In this document: piece after piece, positions 41,852-53,525 of the stretch
How positions within the stretch are numbered: position 1 is the stretch's first letter
Layout of the letters: each line of letters opens with the position of its first letter
DNA from: Puccinia triticina
Lineage: Eukaryota; Basidiomycota; Pucciniomycetes; Pucciniales; Pucciniaceae
Direction: 5' to 3'
DNA length: 64,000 nt
NCBI RefSeq assembly: GCF_026914185.1
Contig: NC_070574.1
Coordinates: 806,001-870,000, forward strand
The notes under the pieces: model-generated
The model's database searches: none
The model's input: the letters and a program-made list of their open reading frames with translations, nothing else
Told to the model about the DNA's origin: nothing
Translations under genes and position numbers: made by a program

Positions 41852-44800
41852 ATGACAAACCTACCAAACAAATCACAAACCATTGCAAGCACCCCATTAA
41901 CCACCGGCATAACCGTACCTCCAGAGGTATGGGCACAGATGCAACAACTTCTTGCAAATTTTGGTCCAGGGCCTCCCTCGGCTTGTCCAATCGATCCCTC
42001 AGCTCCTCCGTTGGCTACCTTGGCTCCTCCGTTGTGGTAGACGGAAAAGTGGAAAAATAAAAGTTTTTTTCTATGCCACATAATTACTCATACTAGGCCT
42101 CAAGATACCACCAAATGGACCCCAGAAATGGATTCTACGGCCAATTTCACCCCTAGTCACCACTGGAAGCACCCCTGGACCCCCTCTGGTGTGGAAGTTA
42201 CACCTCATGGACACATATCACACGGCCAGCCCCAGTAACTCAGCTGTCACCTGCCTCAACCCAAGTTTCACAGTAGTACACTTATACATATCACAGGATA
42301 CAAACATACATCTCCCTGTCAGGCTACACTCATTACATATTAACTACATACACTCCTTTATATACATAGTATGACATCATTTACACTGTTTCTGCAGCCT
42401 CAGACTTTGTGTATACACTAATTACCCCTGTATGACAGCTCATGCAGTCTACTGTCACCTCATGCATGCATTAGAATGTTCTGTTGTATATTCTGACACC
42501 ATTCATGCGCCCCTGAGGGGTTATGACATCATTTGTATCTACTCCCACCGGCTAAAATCCCTCACCCTGTTGTCTAGATTAGCTGAAACCCTAACCCACA
42601 AGCCCCTTTCGGGCTCCACTTTTGTCTATAAAAGGAGCTCTCTCCACCCCCAGTGGCCTACTCCCCAGTTCCTCACCCAGAACTCACAAGTCACCCAACA
42701 CTCATCCACACTCAAATCCTAAAACCCTTATAACAATAAATCAACCCTTATAACAACAATTCAACCCTTATAACAAAGTAATTGAAACACTTACACGTTG
42801 CCAGTCAAACAGATTTCATCTGGAACAGACCAGACCTATCACTTAATAAAACTTGCCAAGCTGAGCTTGGTGGGTCTTGTTGACTGATAACAGAAGGGCA
42901 GAGCTTGCAACTCCATCATACCCTTCACCATTCAGCAAAAGGGTTTCATTACCACTTTTGAGTCTTACACCGTTGACTACCTTGGCTCCTCCGTTGGCTA
43001 CTTTGGCTCCTCCGTTGGCTCCCTTGGCTCCCCCGTTGGCTCCCTCGACTCTCCCGTTGGCTCCTTCTGCTCCCCCCTTGGCTCCTCCCTCGGACCTTCC
43101 CTTGGCTCCGTCACCTCCTCCATCAAATTCATTGTCTTTGATCATCCCTCCCTTGTCTCAATCAGATGATACACCGGCTGCAACTGTTTGATTGGCAAAA
43201 ATAGATTCTCAAACAGCTGCATCCACGACTCCGGCCCAATCGATTTCACCTTTGGAAGAATCCGCGGATCAAGCAACCAAATATGATACTCTTGTCACCA
43301 ATCCAACCTCTCAAAATGGTGTGGTAACCAATCTCAAAGACTACAATTACACAACTGGTGGTAAGATTTTCTCAATTGGATTATTTTCCCAGAGCAACCA
43401 AAGCTGAAATTCAATTTATCGTTCATATTAATTTTTCAGAACCATTAGAACCTCCCCCTTCTGCTCAGTTTGTTTCCATGGACGACTTGGTGAGATTCTG
43501 TCAAAACTGGGCCAGACATCATGGATATGCGATCTTCAAGGCCCGCTCAAATGCAAACAAAAACGTATACATCTGGTGCGATCGTTCTGGGGAATTTTGT
43601 GGCTCAGTAATGAATAAGTCTGGACACAAAACTGCGACATCAAAGATCATGTGCCCGTTTGAACTGAAAGGCTCGATTCCCACCAGCAAAAAGATTACCA
43701 ATAAGACGTGGACCTTAGAGATCCGACATGGCGAGCACAACCACAAAGCATCAGCTGGAGCCTCTTCCCATTCCGCGCACAAACAGCTTCTTCCAGATCA
43801 AGTTGAGGAAATTCGAAAGCTGTCACAATCAAATCTGAAGCCGGCTCAGATTTTACTCCAACTCCAAACCTCCGATAACGAAACCTTTGCAACAAACAAG
43901 ACAGTTAGCAATGCACTCCAAAAAATTCGTCGGGAGGATTTAGACGGAAGATCGCCAACCGAAGCTCTTTTGTGTGTTTTGAAGGAATCCAACTGGTCCT
44001 TTGATGTAAAAGTAAAAGATACTGGTGCGATTGAAAACATTTTCTTTGCTCACCCCGGCTCGATCCACCTTGCTTGGATAAATCACCACGTGGCGCTGTT
44101 AGATTCAACTTACAAGACCAACAAATATGATCTGCCATTGCTCCACATCATTGGACAGGCTGCTTCAAACCGATTGTTCTCCATTGGTTTTTGTGTTATG
44201 GCTCACGAAGACATACCGAGCTATGTATGGGCAGTCAACAGCCTTAGGAAGCATGTCTGGCGACCCCAACGGATCCCAAAAGTTTTCATCACCGATTGCG
44301 ACAGCACCTTACGCACCGCTTTGGCCAAAGTTTTTCCTGATTCTCGAGCGAATCTCTGTACTTGGCACCTTAACAAGAACATCACCACAAATTGCAAACG
44401 ATATTTCCCTGCGCCACCTCCAGAAAAAGCAAAACCTTGATCGTTAAACAACAAATCTCAAGAAAAACCAAAAACCAATCCGTGGAAGGAATTCATGAAG
44501 GTTTGGGGCCAAGTCACCCAAGCAAAAACCCCTGCGATATATTTGGAACGGCTTGAAGCTCTGAGGAAACATCTTGCAAAACGTCCAGCTGTAATGGAAT
44601 ACATTGAGACGTCGATCCTCCCGGTAAAGGAGCTCTTCATCGTGGCATGGGCTTGTCAGTATCCCCACCTCCGAAACCTCAACACCTCTCGTGTTGAATC
44701 TGGCCATGCCTACCTCAAAACCTTCATCCAAAACTCGACCGGGGACTTACTAACAGTGTTCAAGTCATTAGCCCTTGCAGTTGACTCACAAATCAACCAG

Positions 44801-46357
44801 GTACACGAGTCAATCGGTCGGGATACTGTCAAGACTCTTGTGAACGTGCCAAAGTGTTTCATCCCACTTCTTGGTAACATCTCAACATTTGCACTCAAGG
44901 AATCGCTCCAGCAATTCGGCCATCTCAAAGACTTTGATCGAACAGAACCATGCTCGCATACAGTAGAAATCGGACTTGGAATACCATGCACGCATAAGAT
45001 TGCAGAGATCCTGGAAAGCGGTGATTCTTTGGCTCCAGATGATTTCCACCTTCAGTGGCATCTGAAGTATAATCCCAAGATAACGGTAGGTCCCTACTTT
45101 CTCCACAAGAATCCCATCCAATCACTGATGTGAGTTTAAAAACGTGTGCCATTTCAGAAGTCTGACACACCCGAAATTGACTTGGATGAAGAACTCAAGA
45201 TGCTTGCCGTGGCGCTCTCGCACGAAACACCAACAAAACTTGTGGATTTGTTTGATCAAATCAAAAATATCGTTGCAGGAACTCACATTGCAGTTGCAGT
45301 GCAAGCTCCCGAAGTCAAAACCAAAAAGAAAGGTCGGCCTTCGGGCAAGAAACGATCTTCCACATCCACGAAGAGAGATCCTTCCAGTTTCGAGATTATT
45401 GAAGCAAAGCTAAAGTGTGAGAATGCGGCCAATAAACATGCCTTGAAGGCGCCCAGACGAAAGCAATCCAAATGAGTCAAGATAGAAGGCAAAGATATTC
45501 ACCCTTCCGAAGACGAGTAGCTTGAAAACAGTGAAAATTCGGACACAGGAAACACAGAATCTTCCAGCAAGAGCAACGATGATGGCAGCAACAGCGACGA
45601 TGATGGAGAAACTAGAGACACGACTGAAAAATACCAAGAAACTAGTTTCAAAAACGACGGTACCGGGCCAGATGGGCTGATGGCAGGTCTCATTAAGGTA
45701 TTCCTTTCTTTTAAACTTGTGTATTTTGTTGGGATTGTGCTTATTTGAGCTTTGATTGGTTAGCCCGAATACATATCCCAGATTCCCAAACATCTCCAAC
45801 AGTTCATTCCCAATGTTTACAATCCCACCGCCAATGGTAATTGTGGTTTTCATTGTGTTTCTCGAGCGCTTGGTTACAAAGAAGATGGGTGGTTCCAAGT
45901 CAGGACAGAGATGATCAAAGAAGCAACCGATTACAAGAATGTTTACACAAAATTACAGGGCGGCAAAGGACCCATGAAAACCGCTCTTGAAGGCCTACAG
46001 GTGGAATGCAAGGAATCAGCCATTGGGCCCAACAAATGGCTTTCCAAGTTAGGTCACGGTCAGATAATCGCAAACACTTATGGGCGACCAATTGTTTTCC
46101 TCTCTAATGAAGAATCCTGCACCTTCCTTCCGCTACGTGTTGGCCCCTCGGGCCAATCTGACCCGGTTTATCTGCTCTATGTCAACGGCAATCATTGGGT
46201 TTTAGCCAATGTGGTGGGAAAGGATGGTGTCAAACCCATCCCGCCTCCTATATTGGCAAACCGAGTGACTTCTAAAAACGCGAAAAGTTGGTTGAATCAT
46301 ATCCAGGCACGCCGTGCTCTCTACTGCGATGGGATTACTCAGTCTTTGTCCTCTTGA
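41852..46357 (+). pseudogene. MULE transposase fused to an OTU cysteine protease domain
   Basis: Spliced model: 41852-43360 (interrupted by a solo LTR), 43440-45085, 45158-45697, 45764-46357; introns of 79, 72 and 66 bp with GT-AG ends. Without the LTR the frame is continuous for 1116 codons. Order: a Pro/Leu/Ala repeat region (LAPPLATLAPPLA), a FAR1/WRKY-GCM1-like zinc finger (FCQNWARHHGYAI, MCPFELKG, HGEHNHK), the MULE catalytic core (VALLDSTYKTNKYDLPLLHI; VFITDCDSTLR; LCTWHLNKN), a SWIM finger (GIPCTHKI), a basic/acidic linker, and an OTU-like domain with the Cys box NGNCGFHCVSRAL and the His region VNGNHWVLANV. Stops at 43189 (TGA), 44438 (TGA), 45473 (TGA) and 45518 (TAG) make this copy inactive. 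The transposase cuts and joins DNA at the TIRs; the role of the OTU domain is unknown, perhaps deubiquitination. Confidence 0.85.
42033..42969 (+). repeat. solo LTR of family B in the MULE first exon
   Basis: 937 bp, TGTGGTAGACGG...GAGTCTTACA, flanked by the 4-bp duplication CCGT (42029-42032; 42970-42973). Same family as the LTRs at 48120-49050 and 56037-56967 but more divergent. It splits the Pro-rich first exon of the MULE gene. Confidence 0.92.
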
Positions 46358-47741
46358 TGACGGCCTTTGGTTGTATTTTTTTTTCTTACCTCAATCTCAT
46401 AGTGTTTTAGTTTTTATTTCTTTCTTCACTATCAATCTGAAGTTGAAATAATGTTGAAATAATGCTCAAAAACAAAAAAACTGTTTGGGGTACATGCTCT
46501 TGAATACACACCGATCTCGGGGCTTGTATGCACCCCAAAAGCTGTGCTGCATACTTGAAATTGGGGTGCAAGTTTGTTGACCAGTTGTGAATATGGGGTG
46601 CACCCACAATGTACACCATTTTATCTGGGGTACAGGAACCTATACCCCAAAATGTAGCCTCTCCATGAGATTTCTGTCCCCCACCCCAAGATATTTGGGG
46701 TGCCCAGGTGGGAACCCCATTGCACTTGGGGTGCACAATGGTGAACCCCAACTTTCTTGGGGTACCCCTCGTGGTACCCCATTTTATTGGTGTACATGAA
46801 GTAATTTCTTGGGGTGCATTTAGCATGACCCTAAATTAAGGGGGGTCACCCACTCAAAGGAACCCCTCATTCCTACTCCTTCATACATTTTTTCATATAT
46901 GTACATATAGCCATAAAGCGCTCCAAAGAGCAGGAAAACTACATAAAAAATCTTTACATAAATTAAAATACATAAAATTGTATTAATTAGTAAAATACCT
47001 TTCCCCCGTGAAACAGGAACCACGGGTGAGAGTAACACTTATAACAAATTGATATTACACTTCATATTAAGCTATTTCACATGACAATTGGTTATACAAA
47101 TGTCACGTGTGGGAGTAAGGGAAGTTGTGTACTATTGTACAAATAAAATACCCATAACCAAGGCAGATTACACGTCTACCCTTGGCATTTACCCATAGCC
47201 AAAACCAATGGGAACATTTCAGCGCCCTCAGTGACCTCTCCAGTATAAGGAGGTAACTGGTCCACTGGTATTGTCCCCTCAGACATTTCACCACCCATTA
47301 ACCTGTAAGTTAACTCGTGAAAATTCTCCCCTGGCTTGTTAAAAGCCACCACTTCCTTTATTTCTGCCCTTTTGGCACGAAACCCACTAGATCTTAACTT
47401 TAAAAATTGCCAATATCCCTTATAAGCATTTATTACAGTTAAATCTTTATAAATAGTTGCTGTAAGACTACCGCCTCTGACGCGCAGCCAATCAGTTTAA
47501 GCGCTTACCAGCTATTTCTACTCCAAAACCTTATTTATCCCTGTTCTTAATAAGTAGACCTTATTAAGTACAAATACCTTCCTCTTATATAAGAGTGTTT
47601 AAACCCTTGTAGTGGCTAAATACCACGTAACAAGTTTGGCACATTATTGCCAGTGTTTTATTTCAGTACAGTTATAGCACTAGGGCAAAAACCCTTATTT
47701 CTGACGGGTTTTTACCCTAAGTTTCATAAACATAGCTGACA

Positions 47742-48119
47742 ATTGGGGGCCTCATCGTGTCTTTTACCTAGAGTACCTGTCACGGACAAAACTGACCTTA
47801 AATTGATTTTTGCTCATTTTTTTTTCCGCTAGAATTAGCAATTATCCAAAGTTTTTACCGCAAACAGACCAGTTTCTTTACATAAAAACAAGTAAAACCC
47901 AATAAAAACGACAAGTTTTTTCTCTTTATTTCCGACATAGCGCGCGAACAAAAGTATAATAAAAACCAAAAAACAACACATATACATACAAAACCATTAA
48001 AAACATATCTGATACGTTTTGTCCTTTTTTCCTCTCCGCACTCGACCAGGTCTAGTGTCTAACACCACACAACCCGCTCAAACCACTCAAGCCGCGACAG
48101 CCCAAGTCAACCAGACCGC
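47742..48119 (+). promoter_or_regulatory. gypsy-A primer-binding site and leader
   Basis: Directly after the LTR, TTGGGGGCCTCATC resembles a proline-tRNA-type primer-binding site (TGGGGGCTC...). The remainder is an AT-rich leader up to the LTR-B insertion; the leader resumes at 56972. Confidence 0.5.
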
Positions 48120-49050
48120 TGTAAGACTCAAAAGCGTTCCTGAGAACCTTTTGCTGAATGGAGAAGGGGATGATGGAGGTGCAAACTCTGCCCTTCTATG
48201 CTATCAGTCAACAAGACCCACCAAGCTATGCTTGGCAAGTTTTAATCAAGTGATAGGTCTGGTCTAGTTCCAGATGAAGTTGTTCGATGACAGGTATGTG
48301 AGAGTTGAGAGTGAGTTCAGTAGTTATTTGCACATATGAGGGCTGTGGTGAGGTATAGATGTGATGGTAAGTGTGAAGGTGGTATGTAAATAACTGGGGA
48401 GTACTGAGCTGAGGAGCTGACAACTGGGGAGGAGAGAGCTCCTTATATAGACAGAAGTGGAGCCCCAGAGGGCTTGTGGGTTAGGGTTTCAGCTGATCTG
48501 GACAACAGGGTGAGGGATTTTAGCTGGTGAGAGTAGATACAAATGATGTCATAATGTGTCAGGGGTACATAAATGATGTCATAAGAATGCAGTAGGGCTG
48601 CATGAAGGCTGCGTAAAGTGACAGTAGACTGAATTAGTTGACAGGTGGATGCAGGGGGTGCATAAATGAAGTCTGAGGCTGCAGAGTCAGTATGTGATGA
48701 CATCATAATATGGAAATAGAAGAGTACTTGATAATATGTAATGACTGTAGTCTGATGGGGAGATGTATTTTTGTATCCTGTGATGTGTATAAGCATAATG
48801 CTGTGATCCTTGACTTGAGGCTTGTGACAGGTTGGTGATTTGGTATGTTGAACGTGTGATGGTTGTCCAGCATCCAAGGGCGTGTAGGTTCCAATCCAGA
48901 GGGGCTCCCGTGACTCTTCCAGTGGTGAATAGGGGTAAAATTGGCCGTAGAATCCATTTATGGGGTCCATTTGATGGTATCTCAAGGCTTATTGTGAGTA
49001 AATATGTATATGAGAAAAACTTTTGATTTTTCACTTTTCCGTCTACCACA
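48120..49050 (-). repeat. LTR-B 3' LTR
   Basis: 931 bp, TGTAAGACTC...CTACCACA on the plus strand; nearly identical to 56037-56967. Confidence 0.95.
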
Positions 49051-51724
49051 TCCTCCCCCAACTTATTGTCTGTCCCCAGACAATTTTGACGTGAAAAGTG
49101 CTTTCTGTCATCGTTTGATCCTGTGACATGGTGAATTTACGTGGTGATTTGCAGGATCCTTGGAGAATTGGCTATTTTTGATTTCTTCTGGGCCACGTGG
49201 CTTGAGAGGCTGCGCAGGGCAAAAATTGGCCAAAATTTCGATTTTTGTCAATTTTGGGGTTTTTCTTAACAAGAACTTTTTGTCAGTTCTGGGAGTCGAG
49301 GTGCTGCGCGCAGTCCGCAGTCCGCAGGTGCGCAGTTGCGCAGTGGTGCTGCGTTTGTCGTGCTGTGGTGGTGGGCGCAGCTGTTGCTCCAGCGCCTTAT
49401 GGTGCGCGCTGTTGAAGCCGCGGACCTCGGGTGTCGAGTAGTGATCGGGGACTCGCACCCGCCTCTGATGGTTCACTGATCCGGCTTTGGGCCCGGGTCC
49501 TTAGTGTTGGTCGTACCCGCCCAGCAGCTGTCCTGATCCTGCGGGGACGTCCGATTCGCCGCAGTGCTCTTGTCCAGCCCCGCGTTCGGGTCTCGAGTAT
49601 CTATCCCCTACCTCCCCACGGGGTATGTGTATGTAAACATATGTATATATATTGACCTTACCCCATAGGGGGGGGTATCGATATGCCCTCTGCACCTTGA
49701 CCCCTGCCGGCCACCATCCGGTCGACTTCGCCGATCTTCCGCCTTCTTCGACTATGTACGTCACCGTTGCCGCTGTCAACCCCAGGCAAACGCAAGGCCT
49801 CGACCGCATCATCCTCAAACCAGCCAGACTGAACCCTGCTGGCGTGCAGGGTCCCTTTTCAAGGTGAATTTCTTTCCATCCTTTCTTGATAGCTAAGTAT
49901 GTAGCTATTCGTTGGCCAATGTCGATATGCAGCTGTCAGATTGATTGCCGCTACTCCTCGCGCCACTGTGTTTTTGACAGGTCTCCGTGGCTTTTGGTTG
50001 GAGTTTTCTTCGCCGAAAAGGTCCGTTTCTGGCCAGCAATGTACATAGTGGCCGGCGCGTGGTTCCAGAGCTGCTCGTTCCTGCAGTCTTAACGCCACCA
50101 AAGCCGCCGATCCTACTGGTTGTCGTTGGACAATTTCAACTTGGCCGTGGGTTTGACGTGTCGCTTGATGTTGATGGTAATGCGGGCTGTTTGATCGATA
50201 CACATGGGCCGAGTTGTTTGATATCAGCGTCTTTGCAGGCTATGAGCTTTGGTTCCATCTGAAACTGATTAGGCCAAGTCGCCTTCACTGATGGATCTTG
50301 CTGCCGCTACTGCATATGTAAATAGGAGTCGCCTCTCTCTGTGTTGGGCTTGTCATGTAAGTTTTTCTCTGAGGGACTGGAAAGGTATAAAAGAGGCCTC
50401 TTCCCAGTGCCTCTCCTCACTCGCTCATCATCCCACCAGTACTATACTACCCTCGTGCTGACTAAAAGTTTACTTCTTTGTTATGTCTGATCGTCCACTC
50501 TATAGAACCTACTATATGCCAACTTGATTATACTATTTGAAACAGAGCGTCCACCGCCAGAGCCATGTCCCGAGTACGCCTTTTGATCAGTATCTACTAG
50601 CTTTGTATTCCATTACCGGCCGCTGATGTCCGGTCTAATCTTCTTGTATTTGTTGGAATCAAGCCCAGCTCAACGCCATCAATCAATCCGCGGCTTCGAG
50701 AGCCTGTCGTGCTCTTCGTGTCTGCACCAACCGTCGGATACTAATTGATCCGTCCGCCGTCGATCAGGGTAAACATGTAAGTTTTTTTTTTTTTTTCTAT
50801 CCGACCATCTCGGGTCCTGCTTGATCCGGATATCCGCTCCGTAGCTACTGAGTACTGATTGGCTCAATCCTTTCAAACGATCCGCTGATTTGCGGGCCTG
50901 TTGTGCTCCCCACCAACACCCAGATACCAACCAGCGCCCGGATAGTGACCAGCGCTTTCGTGATCGATCCAACTGACACTAAGCAGTCCGTCCAGTTTGG
51001 GTAAAGCTACGTCGTCCGAGTGAATGTAAACTGAGCCCAGTCGAAAAAGAGAGCCATCCCAGTCGCAACTGAAAACCAAGAGTAGATCCTTCCTGACTGC
51101 CTTGTTGTAGTAGATCCATAGTATTGACCGGACCATTTGTTAAGCTTTTTTTTTTTTTTTTTGTCAATTGAAAATCTGAATCCCAAAATGCAATTGAGAA
51201 CCCCCTCCCCCAACTTAGCAGGTTGTCCTCAACCTTGAAGAAAGTGAGTTTAGAGTAAGTCAAGAAAAAAGTAAATGAAAAAAAGAGTGTGAGTTTTGAA
51301 GGAGTGGATTGAGTTGGAATTGTAAGTGGATTGATCTGAGTGGTGGAGAATCATGATAAAAAGAAGAGTGGAGGGAGGATGGGAAAGAATGATAAAATAA
51401 AGGAGTGAGTTCCTCCCCCAACTAAAAAAAATGACTAATAGAGTGGTTTTTGGTTGATTTTGAACAGTTTAGTCTCTTGCCTAGGAGTAGGAGGTAAGTA
51501 CTTTTGTGAGGGAAAGTAATATTGAGAGTGACGGAAGGAGGAAGGTGATGAAAGAGTGATGTGTCAAAGAATATGGGTTCCTCCCCCAACTTTGTGGATT
51601 CAAGCCCGGATATTTTGAGAATTTAGAGCTGATATCTTGTTTTGATGATTTAGAAAAGAAAAAAGGAAAAAAAATGATAATTGTTTAACCAATTCCAACA
51701 AGGAGCCGTGGGCGGTTGAATGTG
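49051..51724. other. LTR-B 3' internal region, GC-rich, possibly captured sequence
   Basis: No polymerase. On the plus strand, 49690-49863 is open and protein-like (HHPVDFADLPPSSTMYVTVA, ARLNPAGVQGPFSR) and ends at a donor-like AAG|GTGAAT; 50107-50262 is also open (ILLVVVGQFQLGRGFDVSLD). A GGTATAAAAG box lies at 50384, followed by a pyrimidine-rich CTCACTCGCTCATC leader, as in a host promoter. The second half (51150-51720) has three GTTGGGGGAGG polypurine-like motifs on the minus strand (near 51203, 51414 and 51583). No family identified. Confidence 0.45.
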
Positions 51725-53525
51725 TAAGATTTCACAAGACTAAGATTTATTTCTTGTGTAAGTATGCAATCTATCCTAACATGCTAGGAGATATAAAGTG
51801 AAAGGAAACAAGCATGTACCTAAGAGTGGATACAAGGCCAACTCTTCAGACAGGAAAAGATTGAGAAATAGGGCAGGATGACCAGATAGTGGGTTGTGCT
51901 TTCCTTCACGACAGGGATGCGGATTCACCCAGTGACGCCTTTTTTGATTGCCACCGTTATTGTACGCAGCGGCTTGAGTTGCCAGAGCAGTCGATGTACC
52001 TTCAGTGATTGCAGTGTTGCGCTGCATTGTTGCTTCGACAGCGTCGTGGTGGGCGATATCCCGAAGTTTGGCAATGATCAGTCTGGGTTGCGAAAGTTGT
52101 TCGGCGTTGCTAATTAAGGTTTGCATAAGCGATGGCTGCTTTCGTGAGATCCGGGCGATGATCGTGCAACTTAGGATCGTGGCGGGAATGTCTAGCCCCA
52201 TTGCGGCAAACTCTGCAAGAGTCTCTTCAAGCTTGGTGACATATGAGTTGATGTCGTCCTTGTACTGTATGTCTTCCCATTTCCGCCAGACATGGTAGAT
52301 AGCTAGTACTGATGAGGAAGCATATTCGCCTTTGAGCTCTTTCCAGATGGCGAAGGCATCATTCTCGTTGTCATCGGTGATCACGTGATTGTATATGTGG
52401 TCTTCAATGTGCTGGCCCAAGATCGCAGCGGATTGAACGTATTGTAATTTGACTTCCTCAGAGGCATTGGGAGGCAGCGGTTGCTCGATACACTTCGTGA
52501 GACTTTTAACCGCTAGATAAGTCTTCACCTTACGTTGCCAGATAGGAAAGTTCTTTCCGGTGAAGTTGGGACATTTGAAGGTGTCTCTATCGTCGCTGAC
52601 GGGTGCAGAAGCGGGAGCAGGAGCTGCTGGGGCTGGGTTACTACGAGAACCGGCCATTTTTGATCCACTCTTAGCGTTGCGAAAAATACGGAGGTCGATT
52701 GATTTGGCTTTCGAGACTGTAAATCTGTAAGATTTCACAAGACTAAGATTTATTTCTTGTGTAAGTATGCAATCTATCCTAACATGCTAGGAGATATAAA
52801 GTGAAAGGAAACAAGCATGTACCTAAGAGTGGATACAAGGCCAACTCTTCAGACAGGAAAAGATTGAGAAATAAGAACGCTGCAGTGCAGGCTATGACAC
52901 TGGATCGTGCTACAAGAACAAGAGTTCCGTTGAGAGCAACTGAGGTCTATGTCAGCGCCTAGACTCAGTTATTCACGAGTTTATTGGTTAAGAAGTTTCT
53001 TACTTAAACTTGTTGGAGCTTGATTCTCAAGGACTCCAAATACGAGCTGCTAAGGTACCGGAGCAGCTGTCGTCTAACAGAAGTTTGACAATCAGTTAAC
53101 TTCTGATCCTTGCTATCGAATAGGCTTCTGCAACAATGGGCTTACCTCCTATGGAGGGGTCCGATATCCGATTGTTGAGGCTAGAACCGTTTAGGTCTGA
53201 TTCGGCGTTGGGTGCGGGCTTACTGCAGTTTAGTACATTAGGTACGCATCAGCTTCCGCACTTCCTAGCTTATGACGAATCCTACACGAGCGTGACTTAC
53301 CTGCTTGAGGGTCCGCTTCGCTTAGGTCGCTTGGGCTCTTCGTCTGAGTTTGACGTGGCTAAAGGAGAGGAACAGAGTTTGGCTTTTAGCTTCAAACTTC
53401 TGTCTTGGAGCCTCATGCATATGCATGGGCCTATTGAATACGCGGACTCACCGCTGCCCCTCGCGGGGTTAGGGCTTTGGTCCTTGCGCTTCCTGTGCGC
53501 TTGCGCAACACCCGAGTCTTGACAG
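51725..53525 (-). mobile_element. rearranged copia fragment (copia-D) inside LTR-B
   Basis: From right to left on the minus strand: a pol C-terminal tail (53525 to about 53140, with EEPKRPKR as in copia-B), an LTR of about 410 bp (52726-53135), a gag N-terminus starting MAGSRSNPAPAAPAP (ATG near 52657) with FTGKNFPIWQRKVKTYL, and then, joined at 51873, the terminal 149 bp of a second LTR (51725-51873), identical to 52726-52874. So two element ends share an LTR and everything between mid-gag and mid-LTR is deleted. Confidence 0.8.
51874..52657 (-). pseudogene. copia-D Gag fragment (UBN2-type)
   Basis: Starts MAGSRSNP after the LTR; contains the gag core (FPIWQRKVKTYLAVKSL, VWRKWEDIQYKDDINSYVTK, GLDIPATILSCTIIARISR) and is cut at HWVNPHPC...GHPALF by fusion to LTR sequence. 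No zinc knuckle remains. Confidence 0.8.

Larger units (their letters stand above)
41397..46831 (+). mobile_element. MULE (Mutator-like) transposon with OTU domain
   Basis: 5435 bp. The terminal inverted repeats are GGGCATGCTAAATGCACC (41397) and the inverse of GGGTCATGCTAAATGCACC (ending 46831), about 42 bp long. The perfect 9-bp target duplication TAAATTAAG (41388-41396; 46832-46840) and the intact 3' LTR copy of gypsy-A (about 63331-63345) prove the insertion. Inside both ends are many GGGGTG / CACCCC motifs (41440-41740; 46490-46790), likely subterminal repeats. Confidence 0.95.
41289..47741 (+). repeat. gypsy-A 5' LTR, split by the MULE
   Basis: 41289-41396 and 46841-47741, with the 9-bp MULE target TAAATTAAG repeated at the break. 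The right part holds a TATATAAGAG box (about 47584-47593). Confidence 0.9.

Noticed and set aside
48443..48985. 180-codon minus-strand frame, repeated at 56360-56902
   Set aside because: It lies wholly within the LTR-B LTR; duplication is due to the paired LTRs and no domain is seen.
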